Shown piece by piece: positions 1 to 11,753 of a DNA stretch of 64,000 bases (position 1 is the stretch's first letter; the number at the start of each line of letters is the position of its first letter). The translations under genes were made by a program, and so were the position numbers. The stretch is from Schistocerca nitens (lineage: Eukaryota > Arthropoda > Insecta > Orthoptera > Acrididae). The notes beneath the pieces are model-generated. The model did no database searches. It was not told where the DNA came from and worked only from the letters and a program-made list of their open reading frames with translations. Where the stretch lies: the NCBI RefSeq assembly GCF_023898315.1, contig NC_064621.1, positions 134,352,521-134,416,520 of the forward strand. The letters are read 5' to 3'.

Positions 1-834
1 CGAAGCTATGTTCCGTGTGGTGTACCAGCTCATTTCTAAGCCTGTACCAACCACGGTGGAAACGAATGATACAAATCACGCTTGGCGTGCTTCACGACGG
101 GAAACACGTCCCGTGTGAAGACAGCTGAAGCCGTACAATAGCTGCACTCCGTCGCACTTGTCGCACGTGTTTCGTCGCAGACCGGCAGCCTCGCGAAGGT
201 CCGATCCCGCGTACACGAGCGCAGAAGCTCGGCCGCTGCAGCGCCTGATGGATGTCGGTAAGAGAACCGCGAGCGGTAATGAAGACGCACGGCCACGAGG
301 GATTGCGATTAAGACTTTCCCCTCTGGGAGCGCAGCAGATTGGACCGACCACGAGCTGCGCGGCAAACGACTGCCTCTCTGGCAGCAGTAATTCCTAAAG
401 GGAGGAGGAATCCTCGCAAAAAAGAAATACTGAGGGGCAAATTGGATGGAACGTCACATAAGTTAACGAGAAGCGAGACGCTGCGAGGCGCCCTGAATCT
501 GGGCAAAAATACTCGCGGGGAGCGCGAGCCGCCATCACTCGTGCCAGGCACTGCCGGCCGCTGCTCCCGCCCCGGCCTTCCTTTTTCCCTCGTCTCAGCC
601 ACAACATCCTTCGAGAGCGAAGTACCCGTATATTGATTGTGGCCACTAACAGAGAAGGGAAAAACAAAAGAAGAGTAATCCCATATCCAACCACCGTCTG
701 CTGAAACAATAATAAACGTAAGATCTGCTACGAGCTGCACTGCTCATCACAACTGCAGTACTTCATTAGCCATATTTGTCTTAACTCTCCGTGGCCTGAA
801 TTTTTCTTCTTTGCTTAGACAATTCTCACATTTG
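1..834. other. Unassigned leading segment with a CpG-rich core
   Basis: No recognisable protein, RNA or repeat. About 180-620 is clearly richer in GC and CpG than the AT-rich DNA around it. Open frames on both strands there (for example 309-740 on the minus strand) have no motif I know and probably reflect base composition. It could be host regulatory or exonic DNA, but nothing in the sequence proves it. Confidence 0.4.
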
Positions 835-952
835 TACTAGGGTCACTGCAAAAGAAATGCACACTATTTTTGTAAAAATACAGTTTTCATTCTGCATGTT
901 TGAAAGTTTTACAGTGTGTAAATACATCCTTCCCGCTTGTTTTCAAACTTAG

Positions 953-1232
953 TGTAGGTAGGCTGTTTAGGTTTTTATGTTGGTAACGCCACATAGCGCT
1001 ATGTATGAAAATCACTGACTGTGCTGTGTGCAGTCTGTGGCTGGTTTGCATTGTTGGAATTTTTGCTATTGTAGTATTGGGCATTTGGATGTGAACAGCA
1101 CGTAGCGTTGCGCAGTTGGAGGTGAGCCGCCAGCAGTGGTGGATGTGGGGAGAGAGATGGCAGAATTTTGAGAGCGGACGATCTGGACGTGTATCCATCA
1201 GAAAGAGTAAATTTGTAATACTGTAATCATGA

Positions 1233-1286
<54 letters not shown>

Positions 1287-1692
1287 TCTTTTGAATATTA
1301 TTAAGGTAAATACATTGTTTGTTCAACATCAAAATCTTTCATTTGCTAACTATGCCTATCAGTACTTCGTGCCTTCAGTAATTAGAATCTTTTATTTACC
1401 TGGCAGTATTGGCGCTCGCTGTATTGCAGTAGTTCGAGTAACGAAGATTTTTGTGAGGTATGTGATTCATGGAAGGTACAGGTCATGGTTAGTCAGGGCT
1501 ATTCTTTTGTACGGATTATTGAGAGTCAGATTGCGTTGCGCTAAAAATATTGTGTGTCAGTTTAGTGTTGATCAGAATAAGTAAACAGAGAAATGTCTGA
1601 GTACATCCAGTTCTGCTCAGCTGTTTGAAAATCAAATAGCGTAAGAGGTTTATCAGCACACTAATTCACTATTTTTCTAAGGGGGTGTTTCA
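953..1692. mobile_element. Probable solo LTR inside the mariner element
   Basis: The segment begins TGTAGGTAGG, ends GGTGTTTCA, and is bracketed by TTAG on both sides (949-952 and 1693-1696). TG...CA ends with a 4-bp target duplication and no internal genes are the signature of a solo LTR left by recombination between two LTRs. It contains a (TA)n run. I recognise the sequence from memory as a common grasshopper repeat; the LTR interpretation is inference from the ends. Orientation is not determined. Confidence 0.6.
1235..1282. repeat. (TA)n microsatellite
   Basis: About 24 uninterrupted TA units inside the probable solo LTR. Confidence 0.97.
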
Positions 1693-1714
1693 TTAGTTCA
1701 AACTGTTCCTGTGA

Positions 1715-2820
1715 ATGGCGCCGTCACAACATGTCTTCAAGATGGCTGCGACACTTGACGTTCGTCAGAAGCAACGTGCTGTCATAGAATTCCTACGCTG
1801 TGAAAACAAGATAGTGGGAAACATCCACAAGAGATTGAAAAAGGTGTACAGAGATGCTGCTGTCGATCGCAGTACAGTTAGTCGGTGGGCAAGCAGGTTA
1901 CGTGATGAAAGCGGGCACGGCAATATTGAGGATTGTCCTCGCAGCGGCAGGCCTCGTACTGCACGCGCTCCAGACAATTGTGCAGAGAGTTAACGAACTG
2001 GTGATTGCTGACAGACGCATCACAGTCAACGAAGTGTCACACTAAGTTGGGATGGGGGAAGGAAGTGTTTGCAGAATACTGAAAGTGTTGGCGTTAAAAA
2101 AGGTTTGTGCCACATGGGTTCCCAGGATGTTGACAGTGGCTCACAAAGAAACAAAAAAAAACAAAAAAAATGGTATTCAGCGGACTTTTGGAACAGTACG
2201 AGAATGGTGGAGACGAATTTCTTGGAAGAATTGTGACAGGTGATGAAACATGGCTCCATCATTTTTCGCCAGAGACGAAGTGGCAATCAATGGAGTGCCA
2301 TCATGCAAATTCACCTAAGAAAAAACAATTCAAAACCACACCTTCTGCTGGAAAAGTTATGGCTACGGTGTTTTTAGATTCCGAAGGACTCTTGCTTGTG
2401 AACATCATGCCAAGTGGAACCACGATAAACTCTGATGCATATGTGACGACACTGAAAAAACTTCAAACTCGGCTGAGTCGTGTTCGACCACATCGGCAAA
2501 AGCAGGATGTTTTGCTGTTGCACGACAACGCACGGCCACATGTCAGTCAAAAAACCATGGAAGCGTTCACAAAACTCGGATGGACAACACTGAAACACCT
2601 GCCTTACAGTCCTGACTTGGCTACATGTGACTGTCATCTGTTTGGGAAACTGAAAGACTGTCTTCGTGGAACAAGGTTTGAAGATGATGACTCCCTTGTG
2701 CACGCTGCCAAACAGTGGTTCCAACAGGTTGGTTTACAATTTTACCGGGCGGGTATACAGGCGCTGGTTCCAATATGGCATAAGGCAGTGGAGAGGGATG
2801 GAAATTATGTGGAGAAATGA
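1715..2820 (+). pseudogene. mariner transposase pseudogene (DD34D)
   Basis: The transposase would cut and paste the element at TA sites in the nucleus. The N-terminal part (ATG at 1715, to about 1990) is a Mos1-like helix-turn-helix domain with a 'VSRWASRL'-type recognition helix and a 'CPRSGRPRT' linker. The catalytic part resumes in another frame at about 2170-2820: 'IVTGDETW' holds the first Asp, 'LHDNARPH' the second, and 'PDLATCDCHLF' the third, with exactly 34 residues between the last two. It ends in the family's usual 'GNYVEK'. Between the halves there are a stop at about 1991 and at least one frameshift, with an A-rich run at 2152-2170. It cannot make a full-length enzyme. Confidence 0.9.
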
Positions 2821-3368
2821 AAATATTGCTCCTAAAGGATGTATCTACACACTGTAAAACTTTCAAACATGTAGAATAGAAGATGGATTTAAAAGAAAAG
2901 TGTGCATTTCTTTTGGAGTGACCCTCGTATGTCACTATAGCGTGTTGGACAGAATTTTAATAGAAAGAAAACACGAATAACATATTTTTTTAATTAATTC
3001 ATCTTTGAAAAAAAAAAGTACTTGACACTGATCAGCCAGAACACTGTGGCCCCCTGCCTAATAGGCGTCATGCTATGGAAGCAACGAGGCCTTGGAAGGT
3101 CTCTGGAGGGACTTGGCACCACATCTGCAAACACAAGTCACGTAATTTTCGTAAAATCTGGGGAGGGAGCGATTATCTCGCACGCGACATTCAATCACAT
3201 CCCAGGTGTGTTCTATCGGGTTTAGATCTGGTGAAATCGAAGGGCTGGCACAACAACTGGAACTCGCCACTGTGTTCCTCGCACCATTCCATCACACTCC
3301 TGGCCTTGTGACATGGCGCATTATCTTGCTGAAAAATGCCATTGGCGTCGGGAAACATGATCGTCATG

Positions 3369-3566
3369 GCCGGCCGGTGTGGGCGATCGGCTCTAGTCCC
3401 TTCAGTCTGGAACTACGCGACCGCTACGGTCGCAGGTTCGAATCCTGCCTCGGGCATGGATGTGTATGATATCCTTAGGTTAGTTAGGTTTAAGTAGTTG
3501 TAAGTTCTAGGGGCTGATGACCTCAGATATTACGTCCCATAGTGCTCAGAGCCATTTGAACCATGG
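3369..3566 (+). repeat. tRNA-derived SINE, family A
   Basis: The head resembles a tRNA with a diverged A box and a canonical B box (GGTTCGAATCC). It is followed by the shared tail 'ccttaggttagttaggttt' and the terminal 'gccatttgaaccat'. Flanked by tcgtcatg on both sides (3361-3368 and 3567-3574), a target-site duplication. Pol III transcription and LINE-borrowed reverse transcription are family knowledge. Confidence 0.92.
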
Positions 3567-3730
3567 TCGTCATGAAGGGGTGTACGTATTCTGCAACCGG
3601 TGTGCGATACTCCTTGGCTGTCATGGGTCCTTGAACGAACTCCACCGGACCCGTGTATGCCCACGTGAATGTTCCCCGTAGCATAAAGGAGCCGCCACCA
3701 CCTTATCTCCATCTCGGAGTAGAGGTTTAA

Positions 3731-3932
3731 AAAAAATGGTTCAAATGGCTCTGAGCACTATGGGACTCAACTGCTGAGGTCATTAGTCCCCTAGAACTTA
3801 GAACTAGTTAAACCTAATTAACCTAAGGACATCACAAACATCCATGCCCGAGGCAGGATTCGAACCTGCGACCGTAGCGGTCTTGCGGTTCCAGACTGCA
3901 GCGCCTTTAACCGCACGGCCACTTCGGCCGGC
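3731..3932 (-). repeat. tRNA-derived SINE, family A
   Basis: Reverse-strand copy with an intact B box and an A-rich/T-rich 3' end. The 13-base flanking duplication (3718-3730 agtagaggtttaa; 3934-3946 agtacaggtttaa) has one mismatch. Confidence 0.93.
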
Positions 3933-4487
3933 TAGTACAGGTTTAAGGAGCTTTTCGCCTGAAAGGCGACGGATAATCCTGGCACACGTATGGGTCGGCG
4001 GCTGCAGAGGTGCATCGTTGCTGAGCATTGAAGTACAGTGTCAGTTCCGCCACAGTTCGCTGCCTGTACTGTCTTACCATTTTACCAGTCTGTCCAGTCT
4101 ACGACGTCTAATATCTGTAATGAGGGGTGGTCACCCAAACCCACGACATCTGGGTGTGGTTTAACATTGGTTTCGTCAGGTGTCGAAGACACTCACCACA
4201 CCACTCCTCGAACAACCGTCAAGTCATGCAGTTTCCGAACTGCTCGTGCAGAGCCTTCGGGCCATCACAATCTGCCCTCGGTCACACTCACAAGGGAACC
4301 TCCCCATCGCACCCCCCTCAGATTTGGTTATAAGTTGGCAGAGTGGACAGGCCTTGAAAAACTGTACACAGATCAATCGAGAAAACAGGAAGAAGTTGTG
4401 TGGAACTATGAAAAAAAATAAGCAAAATATACAAACTGAGTAGTCCATGTGCAATATATACAACATCAACGATAGTTTGAGTTCAGG

Positions 4488-4560
4488 AGCGCCGTGGTCC
4501 TGTGGTTAGCGTGATCAACTGCGGAACGAGAGGTTCTTGGTTCAAGTCTTCCCTCAGGTG
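4488..4560 (+). other. tRNA-like segment, left MITE arm
   Basis: An A-box-like block (tggtcctgtggttagcgtg) and a B-box-like block (ggttcaagtcttcc) stand at tRNA spacing. It does not fold into a complete cloverleaf I would call functional. It may act as a pol III promoter pointing into the element. Confidence 0.5.
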
Positions 4561-5198
4561 AAAACTTTACTTTATTTATTTTCGCAAAGTTATGATCTGT
4601 CAGTTCGTTCATTGACGTCTCTGTTCACTGTAATAAGTTTAGTGTCTGTGTTGTGCGACCGCACCGCAAAACCGTGCAATTAGTAGACGAAAGTACGTTC
4701 CTCTCCAAGGGGAACCGAAAACATTTGATCGCAAGGTCATAGGTCAACCGATTCCTCCACAGGAAAACACGTCTGATATATTCTATACGACACTGGTGAC
4801 GGCATGTGCGTCACATGACAGGAATATGTTGTCGACCCACCTAACTTGTACACTTGGCGAATGGGTAAAAAGATTCTTCTACCTTGCCCGATTTAGGTTT
4901 TCTTGTGGATGTGATAATAACTCCCAAAAAACTGATGAAAACATAAAGAGTTTGTCACATAAACTGTAACAAATGAATGCAACAGTTTCACAGTCACACA
5001 GTTTTCCCTGTGCTCTGTCAAAACATATGTTTTTAACGTTTTCCAATTTTTTCCGTGTAGTCCGTCAAATCCTGCATATGTCCAAGCAAATCTGAACATG
5101 TCCTCGAATTTTCGAGAGCGAAGTTGATTGTGTGAGTGCCTGAACTTCGATAATTGACACACGTCAATTGCTAGAAAATAAAAAAGTTAAAATATTTA

Positions 5199-5270
5199 CT
5201 CGAGGGAAGACTTGAACCGAAGTCCTCTCGTAGCGCAGTCGCTTACGCTAACCACGAGACCACGGCGCTC
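5199..5270 (-). other. tRNA-like segment, right MITE arm
   Basis: Inverted counterpart of the left-arm segment, with recognisable A- and B-box-like blocks on the minus strand, so the two would transcribe toward each other. Confidence 0.5.
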
Positions 5271-5641
5271 GTCAGCTAACATTTTCCTTGATGTGACTTA
5301 TTTTACACATCGACTATTCAATTTGTATATTTTGCTTATTTTTTTCATAGTTCGACAAAACTTCTTCCTGTTTTCTCGATTGATCTGTGTTCAGTTTTTG
5401 AAGGCCTATCCACTGTGCCAACTTATAACTAAATCTGAGGGGGGTGCGATGGGGAGGTTCCCTTGTCAGATAGATCGCGCGGCTTCTTCGTTCTTCACAC
5501 GGGCAGCACGCTCACTGATACTGCATGCGCCGTATGTGTGTCTGACTTGCAGTTATTCCTCTCCAGGTGAGGTTGCTATCGCCTGGACGGGTTTATGTCG
5601 ATAGCAAGTCAATGGTCATAACGTTCCGGCTAATCAGTGTA

Positions 5642-6310
5642 CATAATTAAGTCTGTATGAAACTCTCCGACGCGAAGCCTCCTCGTACTTGGGCAGTTCT
5701 TTTCCGTAAGTGGGACTCGTAAGTCTCACCAGATCATAAAGGAGAGATCAAGACCTCACTGTCAAAGTTTCGGATGTAGTTCAGCGATAGTTTGTGAGTA
5801 TTTCGGCAGACGGAGCCGTGGTCTCTAGTGGTTCGTTACGATACAATGGCATAACGTGTGAGTCCTTTCCCCCAGTCTTTGTATCTACTTTACCCTTCAC
5901 CCTCATATTGGGATTCAATACTGCTTGTTTCTCACGCAGGTTTGTCGGTCCGGCGCTGTTAGTTGTACTGTGTCAGTAATTCACATCAGTATGGATGGGT
6001 TTATTGATATGGAATTACGCCGATCTGTGTCTCGTGTATGGGTTCCAGAGAACACAGTGTTAAAGAAGCAGAACGACAGTATACCGAACTGTTTCGGCAA
6101 CCACATCGCCTAATTACTTTCGCATGTAGCGTTGTTGCATTACTCTGCATTTTTTGTTGTACGTTTTGGTGATCCGTTTTACACGATTTTTCTCTATCAT
6201 GCAACTATTTTCACAAAAACCAAGTCACTTGTGGAAACATACTGAATAAATCATAACTGCATTGTTATTCTGTAACGTGATACTGAAAAAGACTGGTGCC
6301 TTATACAGAA
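5642..6310. other. Unassigned spacer
   Basis: Sequence between the Tc1 relic and the RTE LINE. No coding motif, repeat or RNA signal recognised. Confidence 0.5.
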
Positions 6311-6326
6311 ATACTCAGAAACTCCG

Positions 6327-9300
6327 CCATTGCCGGTCCCAAGCCCGGATCCTCATCTTACAAGTGATGAGGGAGGAGGAGGGGGAGGAGTAACAACCTC
6401 GTAAAAAAACCTGGGTCCATCTGGCTCTGGATGGTAGCACCCTGTGAGGGCCCCTGCCTAGGGTTACGGGTGAAAACCGGTCAACGGTCTCATAGGCGGA
6501 TGAGGAATTTTTAACTCCCAACGGCTGAGAGAGCGGAGGAACCAAAAATCTATAACTGCAAGCGTCTGTACCCAGATTGGGCGGCTTGTGGGCAGCGTCT
6601 GTTCCTCATGTTAGAGGCGGCTGTTTCAAGAAAACCTTCTAACGCTAACAACGTTAGTCGTATTCCTGGTAGGTTACGCAAGTAGTCTCCCCAACTTTGA
6701 AGAATTTCAACAGTTACAATCTTAACGCATGATGGAAATGTCTTTCAATAACGAAACTACCCCAGGTGGCCAATCCACCGTCGGCAACGACGCAAGCAGA
6801 CCCATGGATTCTGGGGAGTCTGCAACACCATGCAAATCCAACAAGATTAAACCCAGAAAAATCTTCAACATAGCAACTCGCAACATAAACTCCCTTCTCA
6901 AAGTGGGAAAACTTAAGCACCTTACAGACCAGTTACACACGGAAGACATACAAATTGTGGCGCTACAAGAAACTCGCTTCACTGATGAAAACACATATGA
7001 ATCAAACAAATTCAGAATATTTAAAGGAAAACCTGGGAAAATTGTAATGAAGAAATGCCCTCAGCTTGGCACAGCTTTTGCCGTAAACACAAAAATTCTG
7101 AACTCTGTCGAACATTTTTGGTCAACATCATCGAGAACATCTTTCCTCACTTTTCGATGTGCAAACAAAAAATACACATTAATCAATGTTCACGCTCCCA
7201 CAAATGACAAAAATAATGCTAAAAATAGGGAAGAAACAGATGAATTCTGGGAAAACCTTAAGGATCATATATCAGAAATCCCAGAAAACAATGCAAAAAT
7301 ACTTCTAGGAGATTTTAACGCTCAGATTGGAAAACAAAAGAAATTCCGCGATATTGTCGGCAACTTTCCCGCACACAAACGAACCAACAAAAATAGAGAA
7401 AGGTTAATTATGCTCTGTAAGCAGTTTAAACTCAAGCTAATGTCAACACGTTTTAAACATCTTCCCAGAAAACAAAAAACCTGGGTATCTCCGATAAAGT
7501 GTATCGTAGAACTTCAAATAGATCACGTTGCCATCTCCTCCAAATGTGAAAAAGAAATATTGAACACACGTGTCCGAAAATCTCTAAACCTCGACTCCGA
7601 TCACTATCTCACGAAAATAAAAACTAAACTGATCCCAAAAAACAAACAGAAAAGCAGAAACGGTGAATATAAAAACGGAAATAAAATAAATTTTGATCTT
7701 ACAACCCTGAGAAATTAGAACCTTAAGTCCAACTCTAACCTCAAGGATTTTCAGAAAAAACTAAAGACATTCTCCCCTTCACAAAACCTCCAAGAATTTC
7801 AGAACAACTTGATTGAGGCAACAGAAACAACCTTTCCAAAAAAGAGCAAACCGAGACACCCGTGGTGGGACAGCAACTGTAATGAAGTTCTGCATGAAAG
7901 ACTTAAAGCCTGGAAAAAGTGGAACTCACATAAAACTGAAAACAACTTTGATGAATTTAAGCAAGCCAGAAAGAATGCCTCGAAAACACCAAGAGACAAT
8001 ATGAAAAACAACAACTGGACTCAATCGAAGAGAATTTCAAGAAATGCAACACGGCAGCTTGGTACAAAACATTCAACCAGAAACTCCGAGGATACCAGTC
8101 CCCTTGCCTAAACCTTATGAGAAATAATAAGACTCTCGCCACCAACAATACTGAAAACTGCGAAATCCTGGCTGAATATTTTGAGACACTCCTAAACTGC
8201 CGAACACCCATCCAGACTCTCAGTTTTACGCAACCAGGAACATTACCAACACATTCAACACCTCCGACACGAGAGGAAATCACAAACATAATCAAAAATC
8301 TCAAAAACAGGAAAGCATGTGGAGAAGACACAATTACAGCAGAAATGCTCAAGCTTGGGGGAGAAACATCAGTAGAAGCACTACACAAAGAACTTGAACA
8401 AGTATGGGAAACCAAGAAAATCCCAAGTCACTCGAAAACTGCCCTAATTCACCCTTTGTTTAAAAAAGGTGACAAAAGGGATGTTAACAACTATCGTGGA
8501 ATATCGCTTCTCCCAGTGCCATACAAAATTCTATCAAAAGCCCTGCTCAATCGTGTATCACCAATTATAGAGGGAAAACTTGGAGAATATCAAGCTGGCT
8601 TCAGACCAGGAAGATCCTGCGCCGAACAAATTTTTAACCTCAAAACAACAATGAACTATTTATCTACAAGGAGCAAGAAATATTTCATAACATTCATTGA
8701 TTTCAAAAAAGCTTATGACTCAATCGATAGGGACACACTCATCAAAACACTTCGAGAATATGAAATAGATGAAACAACAATCACCATAATCAAAGAAACA
8801 TTAACAAATACAACATCAAAAGTAAAATTCCAAGGAGAAATTTCACGGCATTTCGAGGTCAAAACCGGCGTCAGACAAGGAGATGCGCTGTCCCCGGTAC
8901 TCTTCAACTGTGTTCTGGATAAAGTCATAGCAGAATGGAGAAAACTCACGCAAAAACATGGAGTTGAGAAAGTTCAAATTGGAGGGAAGTGCTACAAAGC
9001 CATTGAAACCAACTGTTTTGCCTTCGCTGACGATCTCGCCTGTTTAGCTTACACACAAAAAGACACAATAAAACAAATAGAATTACTTAAAGAAACTGCT
9101 GATAAAGCAGGCTTGCAAATTTCATTTGAAAAGACAGAAATCATTACAAATATCAAAAATCCACCAAAGAAAATAACTACGAAATACGGGAAAATACAGG
9201 TATCTAAACATTTTAAATATCTTGGTGAACTAATTCAGCCTGTGGCAAAAGGTCATCCAGCCTGCAGGGCTAGAATACAAAAACTAGAGACAGCAACTCA

Positions 9301-9932
9301 CTACTGCAGACAAATGTATTCAAAAAAATGTATATCCAAAAACATTAAACTCAGACACTACCGGACTGTCATTAGACCGCAGATACTATATGCATCAGAA
9401 ACACTGGCAAATTTTACATACGCAGAACACATAGAAAATCGTGAAAGAAGAATTGTGAGGACAATTCTTGGACACAGGAAAATAACAGATGATCAAGGCA
9501 AGCCTGTATACAGACTAAAAAGCAACAAAGAAGTGTATACGAATTGCAGCAAAATTACAGACGAAATTAGAAAAAGAAGATGCTCCTTTTATGCTCACAT
9601 CATGAGGATGAACCCGAATAGGCTTACAAAACAGATATTTTCGTACATCGCAAATCTAAAAAATAAACATTTATGGTTTATCAACATAGAAAGAGATCTA
9701 AAAGAAATGGACATAGATCAGGAAACAATATTTAACAGAAACCTTTTTAGAAAAAAACTGAATTCATTCACGGGTTTCGGTGTGAAAATTAAGAAGACTT
9801 GTGGAACTAAATGGTCTGAAGAGAGAAAAGCCGCCTTCAGCGCAAGAATGAAAGAAGTGTGGACTGAGAGAAAGAAGACTTCCCAGAAGCGCAAGAAATA
9901 ACTGTTTTCACGGTCTTTAACGGCCAAATTTG

Positions 9933-9960
<28 letters not shown>
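6327..9960 (+). mobile_element. Near-complete RTE-type LINE with target-site duplication
   Basis: A non-LTR retrotransposon of about 3.6 kb: a GC-richer 5' leader, an endonuclease-reverse transcriptase frame (6729-9901) and a 3' end made of an (ATA)n/(AAT)n run (about 9934-9960), the short-tandem tail typical of RTE elements. Left flank atactcagaaactccg (6311-6326) and right flank atactcagataaaaactccg (9961-9980) are the same sequence apart from a 4-base insertion. This is a good target duplication, and it implies a full-length insertion. It is inactive now because of one stop and one frameshift. Confidence 0.88.
6729..9901 (+). pseudogene. RTE endonuclease-reverse transcriptase polyprotein, two lesions
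   Basis: The protein would nick chromosomal DNA and copy its own RNA at the nick. The apurinic-type endonuclease (6729-7718) shows 'ATRNINSL', 'VALQETR' (catalytic Glu), 'INVHAPTND', 'LLGDFNAQIG' and 'DSDHYL' (Asp-His pair). The RT (about 8117-9100) shows 'NNYRGISLLP', 'FIDFKKAYDSID' (first catalytic Asp), 'GVRQGDALSP' and 'FAFADDLA' (catalytic Asp pair). A C-terminal domain follows to 9901. An in-frame TAG at 7716-7718 ends the first segment. The same frame runs on to 8111, but coding similarity shifts to another frame near 7960-7994, a single small indel. Otherwise it is open for over 1,000 codons and all catalytic residues are kept, so it decayed recently. Confidence 0.92.
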
Positions 9961-9965
<5 letters not shown>

Positions 9966-9983
9966 CAGATAAAAACTCCGAAC

Positions 9984-11259
9984 AACTTCTGAAATTTTGT
10001 TACGGGAGTTCGGGTTCATCCTGTTTACACGTTACCATATATCTACTGCTCGACAATACTACTGCAGTTTCTAAATCACAAAAAATAGCCGATATTGGAA
10101 GACTGTATTGGCTAAGCAAATATTACACTCGCGTACCTTATAGTTGTAGAAATAATACTGGATACTCAGCAAAAACCAAAGCTGCCTTCGTCTGCCACTG
10201 CTCACGTAATAATAGGCAACTGTTCAAAACTGCACTACACCGCATTATTTTCGAGTCAGACCATCATGCACAGGCCGCTGCCTGTAATATCAGTTTCTTC
10301 TTCAATTGGTATTACACAGATCAAACGCACAATTTTTACGGTTACTGTAAAAACGTCATGCCACTCTTTATTGATATTCAGAATAATATTACTTCTATTA
10401 CATTAATGATATGTGCTGGTATCTGAGGACATGTTCCCATTTATCAACAAGGGTATCCTCTTTTAGCGCTGTGAATGTAATGATGTAATTAATGGGTATG
10501 TTGTACGTTGGTCTCTCCAGTTACCTTCATTTTTCGATCATGTGAAAATACACTCTGCACATGCTCCTCCTCTTCAGAATATCTTTTGAGAGCCTGCTTC
10601 GTTTTACGCGTTAATCTCTGATACACTGTAGCGCATAGTTATCGAAAGAGGTTCAATAACCTAAGGCCCACGTAAATGGAACACGGCATTCTGTACATCG
10701 TATTGGTAACTCGGCTTTGTTCACCTATTTTTTATAGCTGAGTACATTACATGTGGACCAGTACTTGCTGTCTATGAAAAAAACCTTCAAAATTATATGG
10801 AATAAGGTGATCTCAGTTTACTTTCTACTTTTGACACCTTAAATTGCTTCTATAGGTAACGGAGCCCAGTTTTGCTGCGAAGAGTAATTCTGATGTTGTC
10901 ACCTCTACATTTTTAACCTTACTAAACAGATCCTAATATATTCTAATTTGCACTGTTTCTCTTCCCTGCTTTTTTTAACAAATTCAAAACTTTACAGTTT
11001 ATCCTAATGTCCCGACATAGTATGTTTCCAACTTTCCTGCATTTTCTTACATTTCTTTTGCTTGATGCTGATTTTTCAGTATTTTCAGCGATCGATGAGG
11101 AGGAGCACAGGTCTTCGTTTTCTCCAATCATTAGTTTTAATTATTAATTCCATATATTCAATCCTAATGCTGTATACTCCTCATTTTTAAGGTCTACTGT
11201 TACTAGTAAAGTCCCAAGTGATTTCTTTTAGCTAAAACAATAAACGGGTAAACTTTTCT
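9984..11259. other. Unassigned AT-rich stretch
   Basis: About 1.3 kb without a recognisable frame, repeat end or RNA. The only open frame over 60 codons (10943-11131, minus) has no known motif. Confidence 0.5.
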
Positions 11260-11266
11260 ACCTTAA

Positions 11267-11459
11267 GAAAAAAATGGCTCTGAGCACTATGGGCCTTAAC
11301 TTCTGAGGTTATCAGTCCCCTAGAACTTCGAACTACTTAAACCTAACTAACCTAAGGACATCACACACATCCATGCCCGAGGCAGGTTTCGAAGCGACCG
11401 TAGTGGTCGCGCGGCTCCAGACTGTAGCGCCTAGAACCGCTCGGCCACTTCGGCCGGCC
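11267..11459 (-). repeat. tRNA-derived SINE, family A (B box damaged)
   Basis: Reverse-strand copy. The B-box region has lost a few bases, so the promoter is probably weak. Flanked by accttaa (11260-11266 and 11461-11467). The 3' end lacks the usual ggttcaa step. Confidence 0.88.
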
Positions 11460-11651
11460 AACCTTAACATTTAACGTTAGGACCTTTTAAGCGCTAATAC
11501 CATTTGTTTCCTCTTTTTTTTCACATCCTTAATGAAGTCATGTTTCGAAATAACTTACGTAAATGTATTCTGTATTATTCTTATTCATATTTTTATTTCC
11601 AATTTCTCGAATGAAATCCATTGTTGAATGCATGCTGTGAGCAATGCAGAG

Positions 11652-11753
11652 GGTTTCCAGAATGAATTTTCACTCTGCAGCGGAGTGTGCGTTGGTATGG
11701 AACATCCTAGCAGATTAAAACTGTGTACCAGGCTGGGATTCGAACCTGGTAGA
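11652..11753 (-). repeat. Fragment of another interspersed repeat (family F)
   Basis: Contains cactctgcagcggagtgtgcg and 'gggattcgaacctgg', a B-box-like block in reverse. The plus-strand piece at 45380-45478 shares the same arms, so this is one repeat family with a tRNA-like part. Only a fragment is present. Confidence 0.6.

Larger units (their letters stand above)
837..2927 (+). mobile_element. mariner-family DNA transposon, degraded, with inserted repeat
   Basis: The left end (837-930) and right end (about 2835-2927) are imperfect inverted repeats of roughly 90 bases, beginning ctagggtcactgca on the left and cgagggtcactcca on the reverse complement of the right. Both are flanked by TA (835-836 and 2928-2929), the mariner target duplication. 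The transposase remnant lies at 1715-2820. The element is about 2.1 kb instead of the usual 1.3 kb because a 740-bp repeat (953-1692) sits between the left inverted repeat and the gene. Stops and frameshifts make it non-autonomous. Confidence 0.88.
4291..5465. mobile_element. MITE with long inverted arms, each holding a tRNA-like segment
   Basis: Begins caagggaacctccccatcgc and ends in its reverse complement. The inverted match continues for well over 100 bases (4291-4440 against 5320-5465), and a second block of inverted match is the tRNA-like segment of each arm. TCA flanks both ends (4288-4290 and 5466-5468), a possible 3-bp target duplication. No transposase is encoded, so an autonomous relative must have moved it. 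The superfamily is not clear from this copy. Confidence 0.85.
3026..5639 (-). mobile_element. Tc1-like transposon relic (minus), hosting three insertions
   Basis: The ends are inverted repeats: cactgatcagccagaac at 3026 and, reversed, cactgattagccggaac ending at 5639. TA follows the right end; the left flank is now GA. On the minus strand, around 3073-3270, 'SPDLNPIEHTWDV' is the Tc1 block holding the catalytic Glu. The rest is broken. It contains two SINEs (3369-3566 and 3731-3932) and a 1.2-kb MITE (4291-5465), so it is older than all three. Confidence 0.75.

Noticed and set aside
309..740. 143-residue minus-strand frame as host gene
   Set aside because: No motif, overlapping equally long frames on the other strand, GC-rich DNA that favours open frames.
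3430..3460. tRNA-like B boxes (ggttcgaatcc) at many sites as real tRNA genes
   Set aside because: Each belongs to a SINE with a tail and target duplication; no complete cloverleaf with flanking terminator was found.
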